A stretch of DNA of 64,000 bases from Rossellomorea vietnamensis (GCF_025398035.1 NZ_CP104558.1:248001-312000); one strand, 5' to 3'. Positions 1-9,493 are shown, counted from the stretch's first letter. The notes: generated by a model not told the origin, from the sequence alone. Program-made: numbers and translations.

Positions 1-13
1 AGGAGAGATAGGT

Positions 14-160
14 ATGAACTATGGTTATGGCTGTGATCCATGTTATCAAGGTGGATATGCTTATCCGGTTGCCGGTTGTGGCGGTAGTGGTTTTGCGTTA
101 ATCGTTGTGTTATTCATCCTGTTGATTATTATTGGAGCCGTTTGTTACTGCGGACATTAA
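14..160 (+). CDS. YjcZ-family small sporulation-type peptide
   Basis: A 48-residue peptide starts at ATG 14, directly after an AGGAGAG ribosome site at the window edge. The N-terminal half is rich in Gly, Tyr and Cys. The C-terminal half is one hydrophobic segment (about residues 27-44) ending in CYCGH. This Gly/Tyr/Cys head plus single membrane tail is the layout of the YjcZ family of tiny Bacillus proteins, many of them made during sporulation. The bidirectional hairpin at 194-223 follows it. The family assignment rests on composition and layout; the molecular function is not known. Confidence 0.75.
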   Translation: MNYGYGCDPCYQGGYAYPVAGCGGSGFALIVVLFILLIIIGAVCYCGH

Positions 161-193
161 TCCATTTAGGGGATAGTTGAAAATAATGATGAA

Positions 194-223
194 AAAAAGA
201 GCTGTCGCTAGACAGCTCTTTTT
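194..223. terminator. Bidirectional terminator between yjcZ-like gene and chemoreceptor gene
   Basis: A 13-bp perfect stem (AAAAAGAGCTGTC / GACAGCTCTTTTT) with a GCTA loop has A and T tracts on both sides, so it can stop both the small plus-strand gene and the convergent chemoreceptor gene. Confidence 0.9.
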
Positions 224-226
224 GGA

Positions 227-2017
227 TTATATTTTGAAGCTGGAAATTAACTCTTTCAGTTTTTCAGCTTGCTGGGAAAGTTCAGATGCACTTGCCGTGA
301 CTTGTTCCATGGCAGCGGATCCTTCCTCTGATGCAGCTGCAGTGGTTTCGGTGTTAGATGCGGTCGACTCTGCAATTTCATTAACATGGGCAAATGAAGT
401 GGCCACTTCTTGACTAAGATTCAGTGTTTCCTGAATATGGTCGACCATCTCATCCACGACCACCGTTGTTTTCGTCGTTTGACTCAGGATATCTTCAAGG
501 GATGCATTGGTCTCATTGGTGATTTCAACACCTGCAATGACTTCCTTCACCCCGTCGGAGTTTTGCTTGATGATGATATTGACTTCTTCCTGAATGCTGT
601 GGACGATCTCCGTTACACCCTTGGCAGCCTGGCGGGATTGTTCAGCAAGCTTTCTGACTTCATCTGCTACAACTGCAAATCCCCTGCCGTGTTCCCCTGC
701 CCTTGCTGCTTCGATGGCAGCATTCAGAGCGAGAAGGTTGGTTTGTTCGGCAATGTCAGTGATGGTTCCAATAATGGTGGTGATCTGTGTTGAACGTTGT
801 CCCAGAGCTTCAACGGTTTCACTCGTATTGGACATGGTTTCTTCAATGCTCATCATTTTAGTTGAAGAGGCATGGACGGTCTTTCCGCCTTTTTCAGCAA
901 CGACTCTCATATCACGAGCGGTTTGTCTGACAAGCTCTGCCTGGTTGAATAAGAATCTGGCGGCTTCCTCCAGGCTGTTCATTTTCTCTAAAGAAGAGGA
1001 CATGCGATGGGTCGTCTGGTCGCTTCCTGCGGCAATTTCACTCGATGTTTCCGCAATGGACGTGATTGTGCGCGATGTTTCCTCTGCAGATGCGAGAAGC
1101 TCCTGGCTGCTGGCAGATACATTTTCTGCCATCTCTGAAACCTGTTTTACAAGCATGGCGATGCCGGCGATAAGTTGATTCGTATCCGACGCCAGATCAG
1201 CCAGCTCATCTTTAGATTTCACATGGATCCGTTTCGTTAAGTCTCCACCTGCATTGGCAATCTCCAAAATGGATGTACTGATTTTCTTTGTATTGGTTTT
1301 AATTGTATGAGATAAAATGATTCCAAAGAATACCGCCAATAGAACGGCGAATGCCGATAAGCCGATGGTGACGATTTGAGACAGTTGGACTTGACGGGTC
1401 AGAGAGTCGATCCGTGCATCCAGATCTTTTTGCTGGTCGACGACGATCATATCTACATATGAGCGGATCCCGTCCAGATATTTTTTACCAACTCCGGTTT
1501 CGACAAGGTTCGCAGCCTTTTCGAGTCCCTTATCTTTTCTGGTCTCGATCACCCGATCGACAAATTGCATCCAGAAACCGTACTGTGCTTCGATTTTCCC
1601 CATCTTCTCAAGCTGTTCCGGGTCATCTTTCAAAAGTGAATTTAAATCTTTGATTTGGCCTTCGACATCTCTTTTTCCATTTTGATAGGGTGCAAGAAAA
1701 CCTGTTGCTCCCGTAATCACGAAGCCTTGCTCCCCGATTTCGATATCGTTTAATACTTTTGAAAGATCCTTTAATTTGGTATCGACTTTCATATCATATG
1801 TGATCAACGTGTCGATTTCTTTCTGGAGCTTCATCATATTGATATAAGAAGTAGACGCGAGGACCAACAGGACAATGGTCAAAAGGCCGAATGACAGGAC
1901 GACTTTTCCTCTTATAGTACGAAAGTATGAGAATATACCAAAGCTTCTTTTTGGTCTTTCTTTTTTCATTTTCTTTCTTTTTGGCGATTTCAGCCATTTT
2001 TCTCTTGTTTTTTTCAC
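227..2017 (-). CDS. Methyl-accepting chemotaxis protein with CHASE3-type sensor
   Basis: The 596-residue transmembrane chemoreceptor senses an extracytoplasmic or membrane signal and controls CheA. It has a basic N-terminus, membrane segment one (about 40-60), a CHASE3-like four-helix sensor (about 65-205, with [14 protein letters not shown]), membrane segment two (about 215-240), a HAMP region (240-295) and a long cytoplasmic signalling domain. The conserved hairpin tip is present ([20 protein letters not shown]). The protein ends soon after the helical bundle (SSFKI) with no CheR-docking pentapeptide. The start is a GTG at 2017, chosen because CAGGAGGGGG sits just upstream. A candidate SigD promoter lies upstream. 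The ligand cannot be read from sequence. Confidence 0.93.
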   Translation of the reverse strand: MKKTREKWLKSPKRKKMKKERPKRSFGIFSYFRTIRGKVVLSFGLLTIVLLVLASTSYINMMKLQKEIDTLITYDMKVDTKLKDLSKVLNDIEIGEQGFVITGATGFLAPYQNGKRDVEGQIKDLNSLLKDDPEQLEKMGKIEAQYGFWMQFVDRVIETRKDKGLEKAANLVETGVGKKYLDGIRSYVDMIVVDQQKDLDARIDSLTRQVQLSQIVTIGLSAFAVLLAVFFGIILSHTIKTNTKKISTSILEIANAGGDLTKRIHVKSKDELADLASDTNQLIAGIAMLVKQVSEMAENVSASSQELLASAEETSRTITSIAETSSEIAAGSDQTTHRMSSSLEKMNSLEEAARFLFNQAELVRQTARDMRVVAEKGGKTVHASSTKMMSIEETMSNTSETVEALGQRSTQITTIIGTITDIAEQTNLLALNAAIEAARAGEHGRGFAVVADEVRKLAEQSRQAAKGVTEIVHSIQEEVNIIIKQNSDGVKEVIAGVEITNETNASLEDILSQTTKTTVVVDEMVDHIQETLNLSQEVATSFAHVNEIAESTASNTETTAAASEEGSAAMEQVTASASELSQQAEKLKELISSFKI

Positions 2018-2083
2018 CGTTTCCCCCTCCTGAAGATAAAGAAAAAAGTAGCATCAAAGGATGAACTTACCATTATTTTATAC

Positions 2084-2112
2084 ATATCGACCTAATATAT
2101 CTAGTCAATTTG
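2084..2112 (-). promoter_or_regulatory. Candidate SigD (flagellar/chemotaxis) promoter of the chemoreceptor
   Basis: Read on the minus strand, CAAA is followed after 16 bases by GGTCGATAT. This resembles the SigD pattern TAAA-N14-16-GCCGATAT, which controls chemoreceptor genes in B. subtilis. The match is imperfect at both elements. The 230 bp beyond it, up to the yodT start, is AT-rich and shows no convincing further signal; a CATATGAAT stretch at 2259-2267 is only weakly SigE-like. Confidence 0.45.
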
Positions 2113-2347
2113 CAGAAATTTTGTCGAATTTTTGAGAATTTTAGTATATTTCAATCATAGAAAATAGGAAACTTTCTTTCGATCATTGCCTGATTTCCGG
2201 GAAAATCCAAAGATAAGATGATTTTTAAATAAAAAATGAAAGATTCGGCTTTTCACACATATGAATAAGGTATGGGAAATCTTTATGAGCATCCAGATGA
2301 GCGAATCGAAAGAGAGTACGAATCTGATTCTTTCAGGAGGGGGAACA

Positions 2348-3655
2348 ATGCCTCATTCGCATTTAATAAAACCGTTGATTGGGGAGCAATATCCAACGAT
2401 CGATTATGGGAAGGGTGTTTTCTTGTATGACACCGATGGACATGAATACGTAGATGCCTGTTCTGGAGCGGTGACGGCAAATTTGGGACATGGTATGGAA
2501 GAAATCCTTCAATCAATCGTGAATCAAGGAAACAAAGTGGCTTTTGTGTACAGGTCTCAGTTCAGCAATCAGCCGGCAGAGGAGTTAGCCTCCTTTTTGA
2601 ATGATAAAACTGGTTATCCCTGGACCTTCTTTGTCAATAGTGGATCAGAGGCAGTGGAAACAGCCATCAAGATCGCCATTCAACATTGGCAGGAGAAAGG
2701 GAAGCCCCTGAAGAGAAAGATATTATCACGGTGGCTCAGTTATCACGGCATCACCTTTGGGGCCTTATCTGCTTCAGGCCATCCATCAAGAAGGGAACGG
2801 TTTGATTCGTTTTTAGGGGACTGGCCAACCATCGAACCCCCTTATTGTGCACACTGTCCATTTGGGAAGACTTACCCTTCTTGCGGTTTGGCATGTGCGT
2901 CCCAACTGGATACCATGATTACGAGGATAGGGGCTGAGAACATAGCTGCTTTTATGGCAGAACCGATCATCGGAGCGGCTGGGGGGGCCATCACTCCTCC
3001 AAAGGGATATTATGAGCGGATTAAAGAAATCTGTGAAGCCCATGACATATTATTCATTTCCGACGAAGTCATGACCGGATGCGGGAGGACGGGAACCTTT
3101 TTAGCTCTGGAACAATGGGGGGTCAAAGCAGATATCGTCGCTGTAGGTAAAGGCCTCAGTGCCGGATATGCTCCTATTGCTGCCACCCTCATTTCAGAAA
3201 AGGTCATGGAACCGATCGTACAGGGAAGTAAAGTGATCATGAGCGGCCATACCTTTAGTGGGAACCCCATGTCTGCCACTGCGGCATTGGCTGTACTTAA
3301 GCTGATCGAATCAGAAAAGATCATTGAAGGTGTCGATCAGAAAGGGACCTATTTAAAGAATCTCCTGGAAAAATGCAGGACTGAATTTCCTTTTATTCAG
3401 GACATCAGGGGACGGGGCCTTATGTGGGGAATTGAATTTGATGAGCGGGGTGCGGGGTTTACGTCTTTCATCGTGCAGAATGGAGTAGATAACGGGATAC
3501 TGTTATACCCTGCTTCAGCCGGAATTGATGGCAGGAAGGGCTCTGCCATCATGGTGGCACCGCCATTGAACAGTACGAAAAGAGAGCTTGAGGAGATGGT
3601 TAAAAGGTTGAGAAGGACTTTTCAAATGGCAGCAGATAATTGGAAGGTGACGTAG
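2348..3655 (+). CDS. yodT: YodT-type class III aminotransferase (PLP)
   Basis: The 435-residue PLP-dependent class III aminotransferase is the first gene of a lysine-linked operon matching the B. subtilis order yodT-S-R-Q-P-kamA. Visible motifs are NSGSEAVE (98-105), SDEV with the PLP-ring aspartate (D239) and VGKGLSAGY with the Schiff-base lysine (K268). A Cys-rich insert (C167, C170, C179, C183) lies between them and might bind metal. The start at 2348 is chosen over the upstream ATG at 2261 because a perfect CAGGAGGGGGAACA ribosome site precedes it and the upstream residues are not aminotransferase-like. The stop codon abuts yodS with no gap. The natural amino donor is unknown; a beta-amino acid made from lysine is a reasonable inference. 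Confidence 0.88.
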   Translation: MPHSHLIKPLIGEQYPTIDYGKGVFLYDTDGHEYVDACSGAVTANLGHGMEEILQSIVNQGNKVAFVYRSQFSNQPAEELASFLNDKTGYPWTFFVNSGSEAVETAIKIAIQHWQEKGKPLKRKILSRWLSYHGITFGALSASGHPSRRERFDSFLGDWPTIEPPYCAHCPFGKTYPSCGLACASQLDTMITRIGAENIAAFMAEPIIGAAGGAITPPKGYYERIKEICEAHDILFISDEVMTGCGRTGTFLALEQWGVKADIVAVGKGLSAGYAPIAATLISEKVMEPIVQGSKVIMSGHTFSGNPMSATAALAVLKLIESEKIIEGVDQKGTYLKNLLEKCRTEFPFIQDIRGRGLMWGIEFDERGAGFTSFIVQNGVDNGILLYPASAGIDGRKGSAIMVAPPLNSTKRELEEMVKRLRRTFQMAADNWKVT

Positions 3656-4354
3656 ATGTCAGCACATCACAATAAGTTGGGCCACTACGAAGGGATCCGC
3701 CACTTTTTTCATGATGAAATGACGATGATGTTTGGAGGGTTTGGAGGGGTTGGCTCCCCGCCTGGCATGATAAAGCATCTTCTGGAGTGGGGTGTGAAGG
3801 ATCTTACCATTATCGGAAACGACACAGGGTTCCCTCACATCGGCATCGGTCAATTGGTCGCAAAGAATCGAGTGAGGAAAGTGATTGCTTCACACATAGG
3901 ATCTAATCCGATTGCAGGAAGATTGATGAGTGAAGGGAAGCTTGAAGTTGAATTCTCCCCACAAGGTATCTTAGCTGAAAGAATAAGGGCAGGCGGAGTG
4001 GGATTAAAAGGGATCATCAGCGACATAGGGGTGGATGACCCCTATTTGAATAAGGGAAAGACATTCGTTGAAGTAGATGGTGAACGTTTTGTATTCGAGA
4101 CGGCACTGGTTGCTGAAGTGGGGATTGTTTATGCGAAGAAAGCCGATACATTCGGGAACCTTGTCTATGACAAGAGCGCAAGGAATACGAATCCACTTAT
4201 TGCAATGGCCTCGGATGTGACGATTGTCGAGACGGAAGAAGTGGTTGCTTACGGAGAGCTGGATCCCGAGGAAATCGTCACGTCAGGAGTGTTTGTGGAT
4301 CATATCGTCTTGTCTAAAGGAGTCGATTGGAAATGGGCCTGGGAAACGAATTGA
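3656..4354 (+). CDS. yodS: CoA-transferase subunit A (YodS/ScoA-like)
   Basis: This 232-residue alpha subunit of a family I 3-oxoacid-type CoA-transferase moves CoA between carboxylic acids together with subunit B encoded next. The glycine-rich N-terminal motif GGFGGVGSPPGMI (about 28-40), typical of subunit A, is present. It starts immediately after the yodT stop and its last bases overlap yodR, so the three genes are translationally coupled. Such enzymes activate acetoacetate or similar acids; the true substrate here is not determined by sequence. Its position suggests activation of an acid derived from lysine. Confidence 0.88.
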   Translation: MSAHHNKLGHYEGIRHFFHDEMTMMFGGFGGVGSPPGMIKHLLEWGVKDLTIIGNDTGFPHIGIGQLVAKNRVRKVIASHIGSNPIAGRLMSEGKLEVEFSPQGILAERIRAGGVGLKGIISDIGVDDPYLNKGKTFVEVDGERFVFETALVAEVGIVYAKKADTFGNLVYDKSARNTNPLIAMASDVTIVETEEVVAYGELDPEEIVTSGVFVDHIVLSKGVDWKWAWETN

Positions 4355-4995
4355 AGGATAAAATGGCAAAACGTGCAGCGCTTGAGGTGAAAGAAAATAT
4401 GATGGTGAATCTCGGGATCGGGATTCCCTCCCTCGTCCCAAATCACCTTCCTCAAGGATTTCCGGTCATATTTCAGTCTGAAAATGGAATCATCGGCATC
4501 GGTCCTGCACCCTTGGAAGGTCATGAAGATGAAAATCTGTGCAATGCCGGGGGATTCCCGGTTTCGTTGATGGAGGGGGGATGTTATACAGACAGCTCCA
4601 TCGCTTTCGCCATGATCCGCCGGGGCAAGATCGACCTGACGATACTTGGCTCCCTGCAGGTCAGTGAAAAGGGGGATCTTGCCAATTGGATCATACCGGG
4701 CAAAAAGGTACCGGGGATGGGAGGGGCAACGGAACTCGCCTCCAAAGCAAAGAAAGTCATTGTACTCATGACCCACTTAGATAAAAATGGCGGCAGCAAG
4801 ATTGTAAGGGAATGCACCCTTCCATTAACGGCCAGGCGCTGTGTTTCGATGATCATCACTGACCGTGCCGTATTCTCACTGGAAGAGGAACATTTAATCC
4901 TGCGTGAGATATTCAATCCTTATACATTGAAGGATATAGAGGAGTCGACAGAAGCCCGTTACATTATAAGCCCTGATATCAAGTTTATAGGATAG
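4333..4995 (+). CDS. yodR: CoA-transferase subunit B (YodR/ScoB-like)
   Basis: The partner beta subunit carries the SENGIIG motif whose glutamate forms the covalent CoA thioester in family I CoA-transferases, and the typical N-terminal LGIGIPSLV stretch. The length of 220 residues is normal. The open frame begins at a TTG (4327), but that lies only three bases from the AAAGGAG ribosome site (4317-4323); the ATG at 4333 has normal spacing and is preferred. It overlaps the end of yodS by 22 bases, consistent with equimolar synthesis of the two subunits. Confidence 0.88.
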   Translation: MGLGNELKDKMAKRAALEVKENMMVNLGIGIPSLVPNHLPQGFPVIFQSENGIIGIGPAPLEGHEDENLCNAGGFPVSLMEGGCYTDSSIAFAMIRRGKIDLTILGSLQVSEKGDLANWIIPGKKVPGMGGATELASKAKKVIVLMTHLDKNGGSKIVRECTLPLTARRCVSMIITDRAVFSLEEEHLILREIFNPYTLKDIEESTEARYIISPDIKFIG

Positions 4996-5009
4996 GGGGA
5001 GGAAGACAA

Positions 5010-6275
5010 ATGGATACTCATCGCCTCATAAAAGAAAAAATAGAAGAAAAAAAGAAAAGGACGATAAAGCTTCTGCAAAGACTGGTCCAGGAAGATAGTG
5101 TCAGGGGAAACGAATCAAAGGCGCAGGCGATCATCATAGAGAAATGCAGAAAGCTTGGTTTGGAGCTGGACATTTGGGAAATAAAAGAAACGGATATAAA
5201 ACATCATCCCTTTTACAAGTGCGACCGGACTAATTTTAAAGGGAATCCCAATGTGGTAGGGGTTTTAAAAGGCACAGGCGGCGGAAAGAGCCTTCTTTTA
5301 AATGGACATATCGATGTTGTACCGGAAGGGGATCGAAGAGATTGGATTTACGATCCCTATAGCGGACTCATCGAGGACGGGAAGCTTTACGGGCGGGGAG
5401 CAACGGATATGAAAGGCGGTTCGGTCGCTTTGCTGCTCGCCATCGAAGTGATACAGGAGTTGAATATTCCTTTAAAGGGAGATGTGATCTTTCAAAGTGT
5501 CATAGAAGAGGAAAGCGGGGGAACGGGTACCTTAGCCACATTGACTAGAGGCTATAAGGCGGATGCTGTCATCATTCCTGAGCCGACCAATATGAAGATC
5601 TTCCCTAAACAGCAAGGATCCATGTGGTTTCGCCTAAAGGTAAAAGGAAAATCTGCACACGGGGGAACGAGGTATGAAGGGGTAAATGCAATAGAGAAAG
5701 CATATAAGGTCATTGGAGTTCTTCAGCAATTGGAGAATGCACGAAACGAGAAGGTGGATGATCCATTGTATCGGAATATTCCCATCCCGTTACCCGTTAA
5801 TATCGGAAGAATCGAAAGTGGGAAATGGCCATCTTCCGTTCCGGATACGGCTATCATTGAAGGCAGGATAGGAGTCGGACCCTGGGAGACACTCCATGAA
5901 GTCGAACAGGAATTCACAACCGTAATTTCCAAGCTGAGATCAATCGATCCATGGTTTGATGAACACCCTGTCGAGGTGGAATGGTTTGGCGGGCGCTGGC
6001 AGCCGGGCAACCTTCCAAGTGACCATGAATTAGTACACACCCTGTCGCTGCATGCTGAACAGGTAATGTCGTCTGAGCCGATCATTGAAGCCTCACCCTG
6101 GGGAACGGATGGGGGGATTTTGTCTCAAGGAGGCAATATGCCTGTGGTGATTTTTGGACCGGGAACAACTGAAGTGGCCCATGATGCAAATGAATACATC
6201 GAATTAGAGAGGGTTTACCAATCGGCTGAAATTTTTTCTCGATTTATGATCGATTGGTGTAATAAACCCTCATGA
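5010..6275 (+). CDS. yodQ: M20-family peptidase/deacylase (YodQ, ArgE/DapE type)
   Basis: This 421-residue zinc amidohydrolase resembles acetylornithine deacetylase and succinyl-diaminopimelate desuccinylase. The metal-binding pattern is visible: NGHIDVVPEGD (first His and Asp), GRGATDMKGG (bridging Asp), EEESGG (catalytic/metal Glu pair), then the dimerisation-domain HGGTRYEG stretch. A GGGGAGG site precedes the start. Inside this operon it could deacylate an N-acyl lysine derivative, possibly reversing AblB acetylation; that is inference. A terminator-like hairpin at 6407-6446 lies before ablB, so part of transcription may end here. Confidence 0.88.
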   Translation: MDTHRLIKEKIEEKKKRTIKLLQRLVQEDSVRGNESKAQAIIIEKCRKLGLELDIWEIKETDIKHHPFYKCDRTNFKGNPNVVGVLKGTGGGKSLLLNGHIDVVPEGDRRDWIYDPYSGLIEDGKLYGRGATDMKGGSVALLLAIEVIQELNIPLKGDVIFQSVIEEESGGTGTLATLTRGYKADAVIIPEPTNMKIFPKQQGSMWFRLKVKGKSAHGGTRYEGVNAIEKAYKVIGVLQQLENARNEKVDDPLYRNIPIPLPVNIGRIESGKWPSSVPDTAIIEGRIGVGPWETLHEVEQEFTTVISKLRSIDPWFDEHPVEVEWFGGRWQPGNLPSDHELVHTLSLHAEQVMSSEPIIEASPWGTDGGILSQGGNMPVVIFGPGTTEVAHDANEYIELERVYQSAEIFSRFMIDWCNKPS

Positions 6276-6406
6276 TTTCCATCCCAATGGGGTAGAAGGT
6301 AATAAGATGCTATACTCATTCGCCTGAGAGAGGATTGGTCATGACCCGGACACACCAGGACAAAAGAACGAAGTCAAACACCCACCCCTTTCTTCACCCT
6401 TAGACA

Positions 6407-6446
6407 GGAACAACTCACTTGATTCAAGTATGAGGTTGTTCCCTTT
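6407..6446 (+). terminator. Hairpin with U-tract between yodQ and ablB
   Basis: GGAACAAC-TCA pairs with TGA-G-GTTGTTCC (one bulged G) and is followed by CTTTTTAT. The 240-bp gap it sits in separates an upstream yodTSRQ unit from ablB-kamA. A perfect 10-bp palindrome GGTCATGACC (6337-6346) lies in the same gap and could be a protein site. Confidence 0.7.
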
Positions 6447-6512
6447 TTATGGTGGTTTGTTTCATAACTTATCTCATGCCTTCATATGTTTGTTAAAAAG
6501 GGGCTTAAAAGA

Positions 6513-7346
6513 ATGCAAACATATGAATATATACAACAACCAAAAGTGGAAGCGACCATTTATAAAGATGATTATAATCGTAGACTCCGGGTGGATGAAT
6601 TCAGGGGGAATGCAGGAAGGCTATTGGAGCTCATGGTGAATATAGCTGAGACCCATCAGTTCGAAAAGTTCATTGTGAAGGCAAAGTCAAATCAGGTTGC
6701 CCACCTGATGGAAAAGGGATTTATTGTAGAGGGGGGAGTAAACGGTTACTTTAGGGGAGACAGTGCTTTCTTTATGAGTAAATTTCTGACGGATGATCGA
6801 AGGAATAGTTCTTTTTGGAGAAAAGAGGATGACATTCTTCAAGCGGTTCAACAGCTGAATAGTAAAACCATGGAAGGGTCAGGATTGATATCTGTAGCCA
6901 CCGGGGGGCACGCAGAGAAATTAGCAGATCTCTATCAAGAAGTGTTCACGCTATATCCTGTACCATTACAAGATCCCGATTATATAAAAGAATCCATGAA
7001 AAATGGGACAATCTTTGTATATATCGAGGAGGATGGAAGGATCATCAGCGCCGCTTCTGCTGAAATATCTGCAAACAACAAGAATGCTGAACTAACGGAT
7101 TGTGCTACGAGATCTTCTCATCGTAAAGGCGGGTATATGAAGCATCTGCTGACGAAGCTTGAGGATGAATTAGTGAAACAGAACATTTTTTGCGCTTATA
7201 CGATTGCCAGGGCACTTTCATTTGGGATGAATGCTGCATTCCACCAGCTTGGGTACAGATATGGTGGGAGACTTGCGAATAACTGCATCATCTTTGACAA
7301 AATGGAAGATATGAACATTTGGGAGAAGGATTTAAGTGAAAGGTAG
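6513..7346 (+). CDS. ablB: Beta-lysine N-acetyltransferase AblB (YodP)
   Basis: This 277-residue acetyltransferase adds acetyl to the epsilon-amino group of L-beta-lysine made by KamA, giving the compatible solute N-epsilon-acetyl-beta-lysine in organisms where it has been studied. The protein has an N-terminal AblB-type region (1-130) and a C-terminal GNAT fold (about 135-275, with the CoA-loop-like SHRKGGYMKHLLTKLE stretch). ATG 6513 is preferred over the longer frame from 6486 because AAAGGGG lies nine bases upstream. It is next to kamA, which fixes the assignment. Confidence 0.9.
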   Translation: MQTYEYIQQPKVEATIYKDDYNRRLRVDEFRGNAGRLLELMVNIAETHQFEKFIVKAKSNQVAHLMEKGFIVEGGVNGYFRGDSAFFMSKFLTDDRRNSSFWRKEDDILQAVQQLNSKTMEGSGLISVATGGHAEKLADLYQEVFTLYPVPLQDPDYIKESMKNGTIFVYIEEDGRIISAASAEISANNKNAELTDCATRSSHRKGGYMKHLLTKLEDELVKQNIFCAYTIARALSFGMNAAFHQLGYRYGGRLANNCIIFDKMEDMNIWEKDLSER

Positions 7347-7399
7347 AAGAAATCTCCGGGTCTTGTGGAACGAAACTTTCTGGAAAGTTGGTGGAATAG

Positions 7400-8827
7400 A
7401 TGAAAATGAATCTCTATAAACCAAAAAGGGATTGGAAGGATATTGAGCTTTGGAAAGATGTCACGGATGAACAATGGAATGACTGGTTATGGCAGCTGAC
7501 AAACACAATCAGAACCCTTGATGACTTAAAGAAAGTGGTGAACCTGACGCCGGAGGAAGAAGAAGGGGTCAAAATTTCAACCAAGACCATTCCGTTGAAT
7601 ATCACTCCTTACTATGCATGGCTGATGAATGAGGATGACCCCCGCTGCCCGATCCGGATGCAATCCGTTCCGATTGGCCAGGAGATCCATAAAACAAAGT
7701 ATGACCTGGAAGATCCTTTGCATGAAGATGAGGATTCACCGGTACCGGGGTTAACGCACAGATACCCGGACAGGGTGTTATTCCTCGTCACCAATCAATG
7801 TTCCATGTACTGCAGATACTGTACGAGAAGGAGGTTTTCCGGGCAGATCGGAATGGGTGTCCCGAAGAAGCAGCTTGACGCGGCCATTGAATATATTAGG
7901 GAAACGCCGAGCGTAAGGGACGTCCTGCTCTCAGGCGGGGATGGTCTCTTGATCAATGATCAAATATTAGAGTATATTTTAAAGAACCTGAGGGACATCC
8001 CCCATGTCGAGATCATCCGGATCGGAACGAGGGCTCCTGTCGTGTTTCCACAACGGATCACTGAAAACCTGTGTAATATATTAAAGAAATACCATCCGGT
8101 TTGGTTAAATACTCACTTCAATACATCCATTGAAATTACGGAAGAGTCCAAAAAGGCATGTGAGATGCTTGTGAATGCAGGGGTTCCTGTAGGGAATCAA
8201 GCTGTGATCCTGGCTGGCATCAATGACAGCGTTCCAATCATGAAGAAACTTATGCACGATCTGGTTAAAATTCGCGTGCGCCCGTATTATATTTATCAAT
8301 GTGACCTATCGGAGGGAATCGGTCATTTCAGGGCACCTGTCAGCAAAGGGCTTGAAATCATTGAAGGATTGAGGGGACACACATCGGGTTACGCCGTACC
8401 GACCTTCGTGTTGGATGCTCCCGGAGGCGGAGGGAAAATATCCCTGCAACCGAATTACCTGATATCCCAAAGTGCTTCGAAAGTGGTCGTAAGGAATTTC
8501 GAAGGCGTCATTTCCACCTATCCGGAACCGGAGGAATACGTAGCAGGAAGGGCGGATGAATACTTTAAAGAAGTTTATCATGATGAAGAAATCAATGAAC
8601 CTACCATAGGGATCGCTGGATTGATGAATCAGACACATTCCTCTCTTACGCCTGCAGGTCTCAAGCGTTTGGAACGTCGCAAGGAATATCAGGAGAACCC
8701 GGATCATAACTCTCTCAAGGACTTCAGGGGAAAAAGGGATCAGCTGAAGGAAAAGAAGCATAAAGCGATGCTTTCAAAAATGAATCAGGACAAAAATGAT
8801 GATAAGGAAGAAACCATCAATGGCTGA
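7400..8827 (+). CDS. kamA: Lysine 2,3-aminomutase (radical SAM, PLP)
   Basis: This 475-residue radical-SAM enzyme converts L-lysine to L-beta-lysine using a [4Fe-4S] cluster, S-adenosylmethionine and PLP. The cluster motif is C134-S-M-Y-C138-R-Y-C141. The following TRRRFSG and LLSGGDGL stretches are typical, and the PNYLISQSASK region (about 348-358) carries the expected PLP lysine. The N-terminus is as long as in B. subtilis KamA (YodO), and the charged C-terminal tail is as in Bacillus homologues. It overlaps yokU by eight bases. In B. subtilis the equivalent operon is expressed in the mother cell; no clear sigma-E promoter is visible here. Confidence 0.96.
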   Translation: MKMNLYKPKRDWKDIELWKDVTDEQWNDWLWQLTNTIRTLDDLKKVVNLTPEEEEGVKISTKTIPLNITPYYAWLMNEDDPRCPIRMQSVPIGQEIHKTKYDLEDPLHEDEDSPVPGLTHRYPDRVLFLVTNQCSMYCRYCTRRRFSGQIGMGVPKKQLDAAIEYIRETPSVRDVLLSGGDGLLINDQILEYILKNLRDIPHVEIIRIGTRAPVVFPQRITENLCNILKKYHPVWLNTHFNTSIEITEESKKACEMLVNAGVPVGNQAVILAGINDSVPIMKKLMHDLVKIRVRPYYIYQCDLSEGIGHFRAPVSKGLEIIEGLRGHTSGYAVPTFVLDAPGGGGKISLQPNYLISQSASKVVVRNFEGVISTYPEPEEYVAGRADEYFKEVYHDEEINEPTIGIAGLMNQTHSSLTPAGLKRLERRKEYQENPDHNSLKDFRGKRDQLKEKKHKAMLSKMNQDKNDDKEETING

Positions 8828-9110
8828 AAATACGGTGAAACTGTGCGAATGGTGTGAAGAGAACACGGCTCATGCTCATCAATCAAGTGTGTATTGGGAG
8901 TTGCCCGATGGCTCACGGGCGGTCCAGATTGCGAATGTCCCGGGCCTTTCCTGCAGTCATTGCGGAATGGAATATCAAGAGGAATCTATCATCAATGAAA
9001 TCGAGGACCAGCTGATGCTGATCGATACGAGGTTAATTGATAAGGTGATTTCTTATAAAGAGTTAATGGCCCTTCCCCGCTTACTTAAGAAGAATTATTT
9101 TCGATTTTAG
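8820..9110 (+). CDS. yokU: YokU-family zinc-ribbon protein
   Basis: This 96-residue protein has a zinc ribbon formed by CEWC near the N-terminus and CSHC about 40 residues later, the pattern of the YokU family (related to the zinc domain of MqsA-type antitoxins). The start at ATG 8820 is set by AAGGAAG eight bases upstream and overlaps the end of kamA (ATGGCTGA). No toxin partner lies beside it, so an antitoxin role is not supported. Coupling to kamA suggests a role linked to lysine aminomutase. Confidence 0.8.
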   Translation: MAENTVKLCEWCEENTAHAHQSSVYWELPDGSRAVQIANVPGLSCSHCGMEYQEESIINEIEDQLMLIDTRLIDKVISYKELMALPRLLKKNYFRF

Positions 9111-9213
9111 CAGGTGGAGGCATCGATATGCTCTCATTTGAAGCAAACACTTTACGAATTCATCTTCTTCCGCTATCCTTTTAGAAAAGAAAGAACGAGG
9201 GCAGGTGGAAGAG

Positions 9214-9438
9214 ATGAGAAAATCCTTTTATCATTATTTGATGAAATACAGGCAACCTACTGCCAAGGATGATATCACCCGATTTGCGAATTCAGCTTAT
9301 GATGATCACAGCTTTCCGAAACAGTCCGGGCAATACAATGAAATCAGCTCCTATCTCGAAATGAATGGACACTACCTTGAAAGCATGTCCATCTTCGACA
9401 TGGCCTGGGACCAGTACCAATTAGAAGAAAAAGATTAA
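9214..9438 (+). CDS. yozE: YozE family protein (UPF0346)
   Basis: A 74-residue soluble protein matching the YozE family in length and in the pattern KSFYHYLMKYR...FANSAYDDHSFPK...YLEM. The start at ATG 9214 follows AGGTGG and gives the family length; an in-frame GTG at 9205 is too close to that site. YozE proteins fold as small helical bundles of unknown function. It sits next to yokU and kamA as in B. subtilis. Confidence 0.88.
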   Translation: MRKSFYHYLMKYRQPTAKDDITRFANSAYDDHSFPKQSGQYNEISSYLEMNGHYLESMSIFDMAWDQYQLEEKD

Positions 9439-9452
9439 TGATAATCCAAGCC

Positions 9453-9493
9453 AAAGGACTGACATTTGTTTCCCGCAAACGTCGGTCCTTTTT
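9453..9493 (+). terminator. Terminator after yozE
   Basis: AAAGGACTGAC pairs with GTCGGTCCTTT (one G-T pair) and runs into a T tract. It closes the kamA-yokU-yozE unit. Confidence 0.85.

Noticed and set aside
594-1178. 194-residue plus-strand frame opposite the chemoreceptor
   Set aside because: Shadow of the highly biased chemoreceptor coding sequence; no ribosome site.
6276-6406. Riboswitch between yodQ and ablB
   Set aside because: Several short hairpins and a palindrome are present, but no lysine, glycine, SAM or other known aptamer core; only the terminator is convincing.
8820-9110. Toxin-antitoxin system based on the MqsA-like zinc ribbon of YokU
   Set aside because: No toxin gene is adjacent; the neighbours are kamA and yozE, a conserved Bacillus order.
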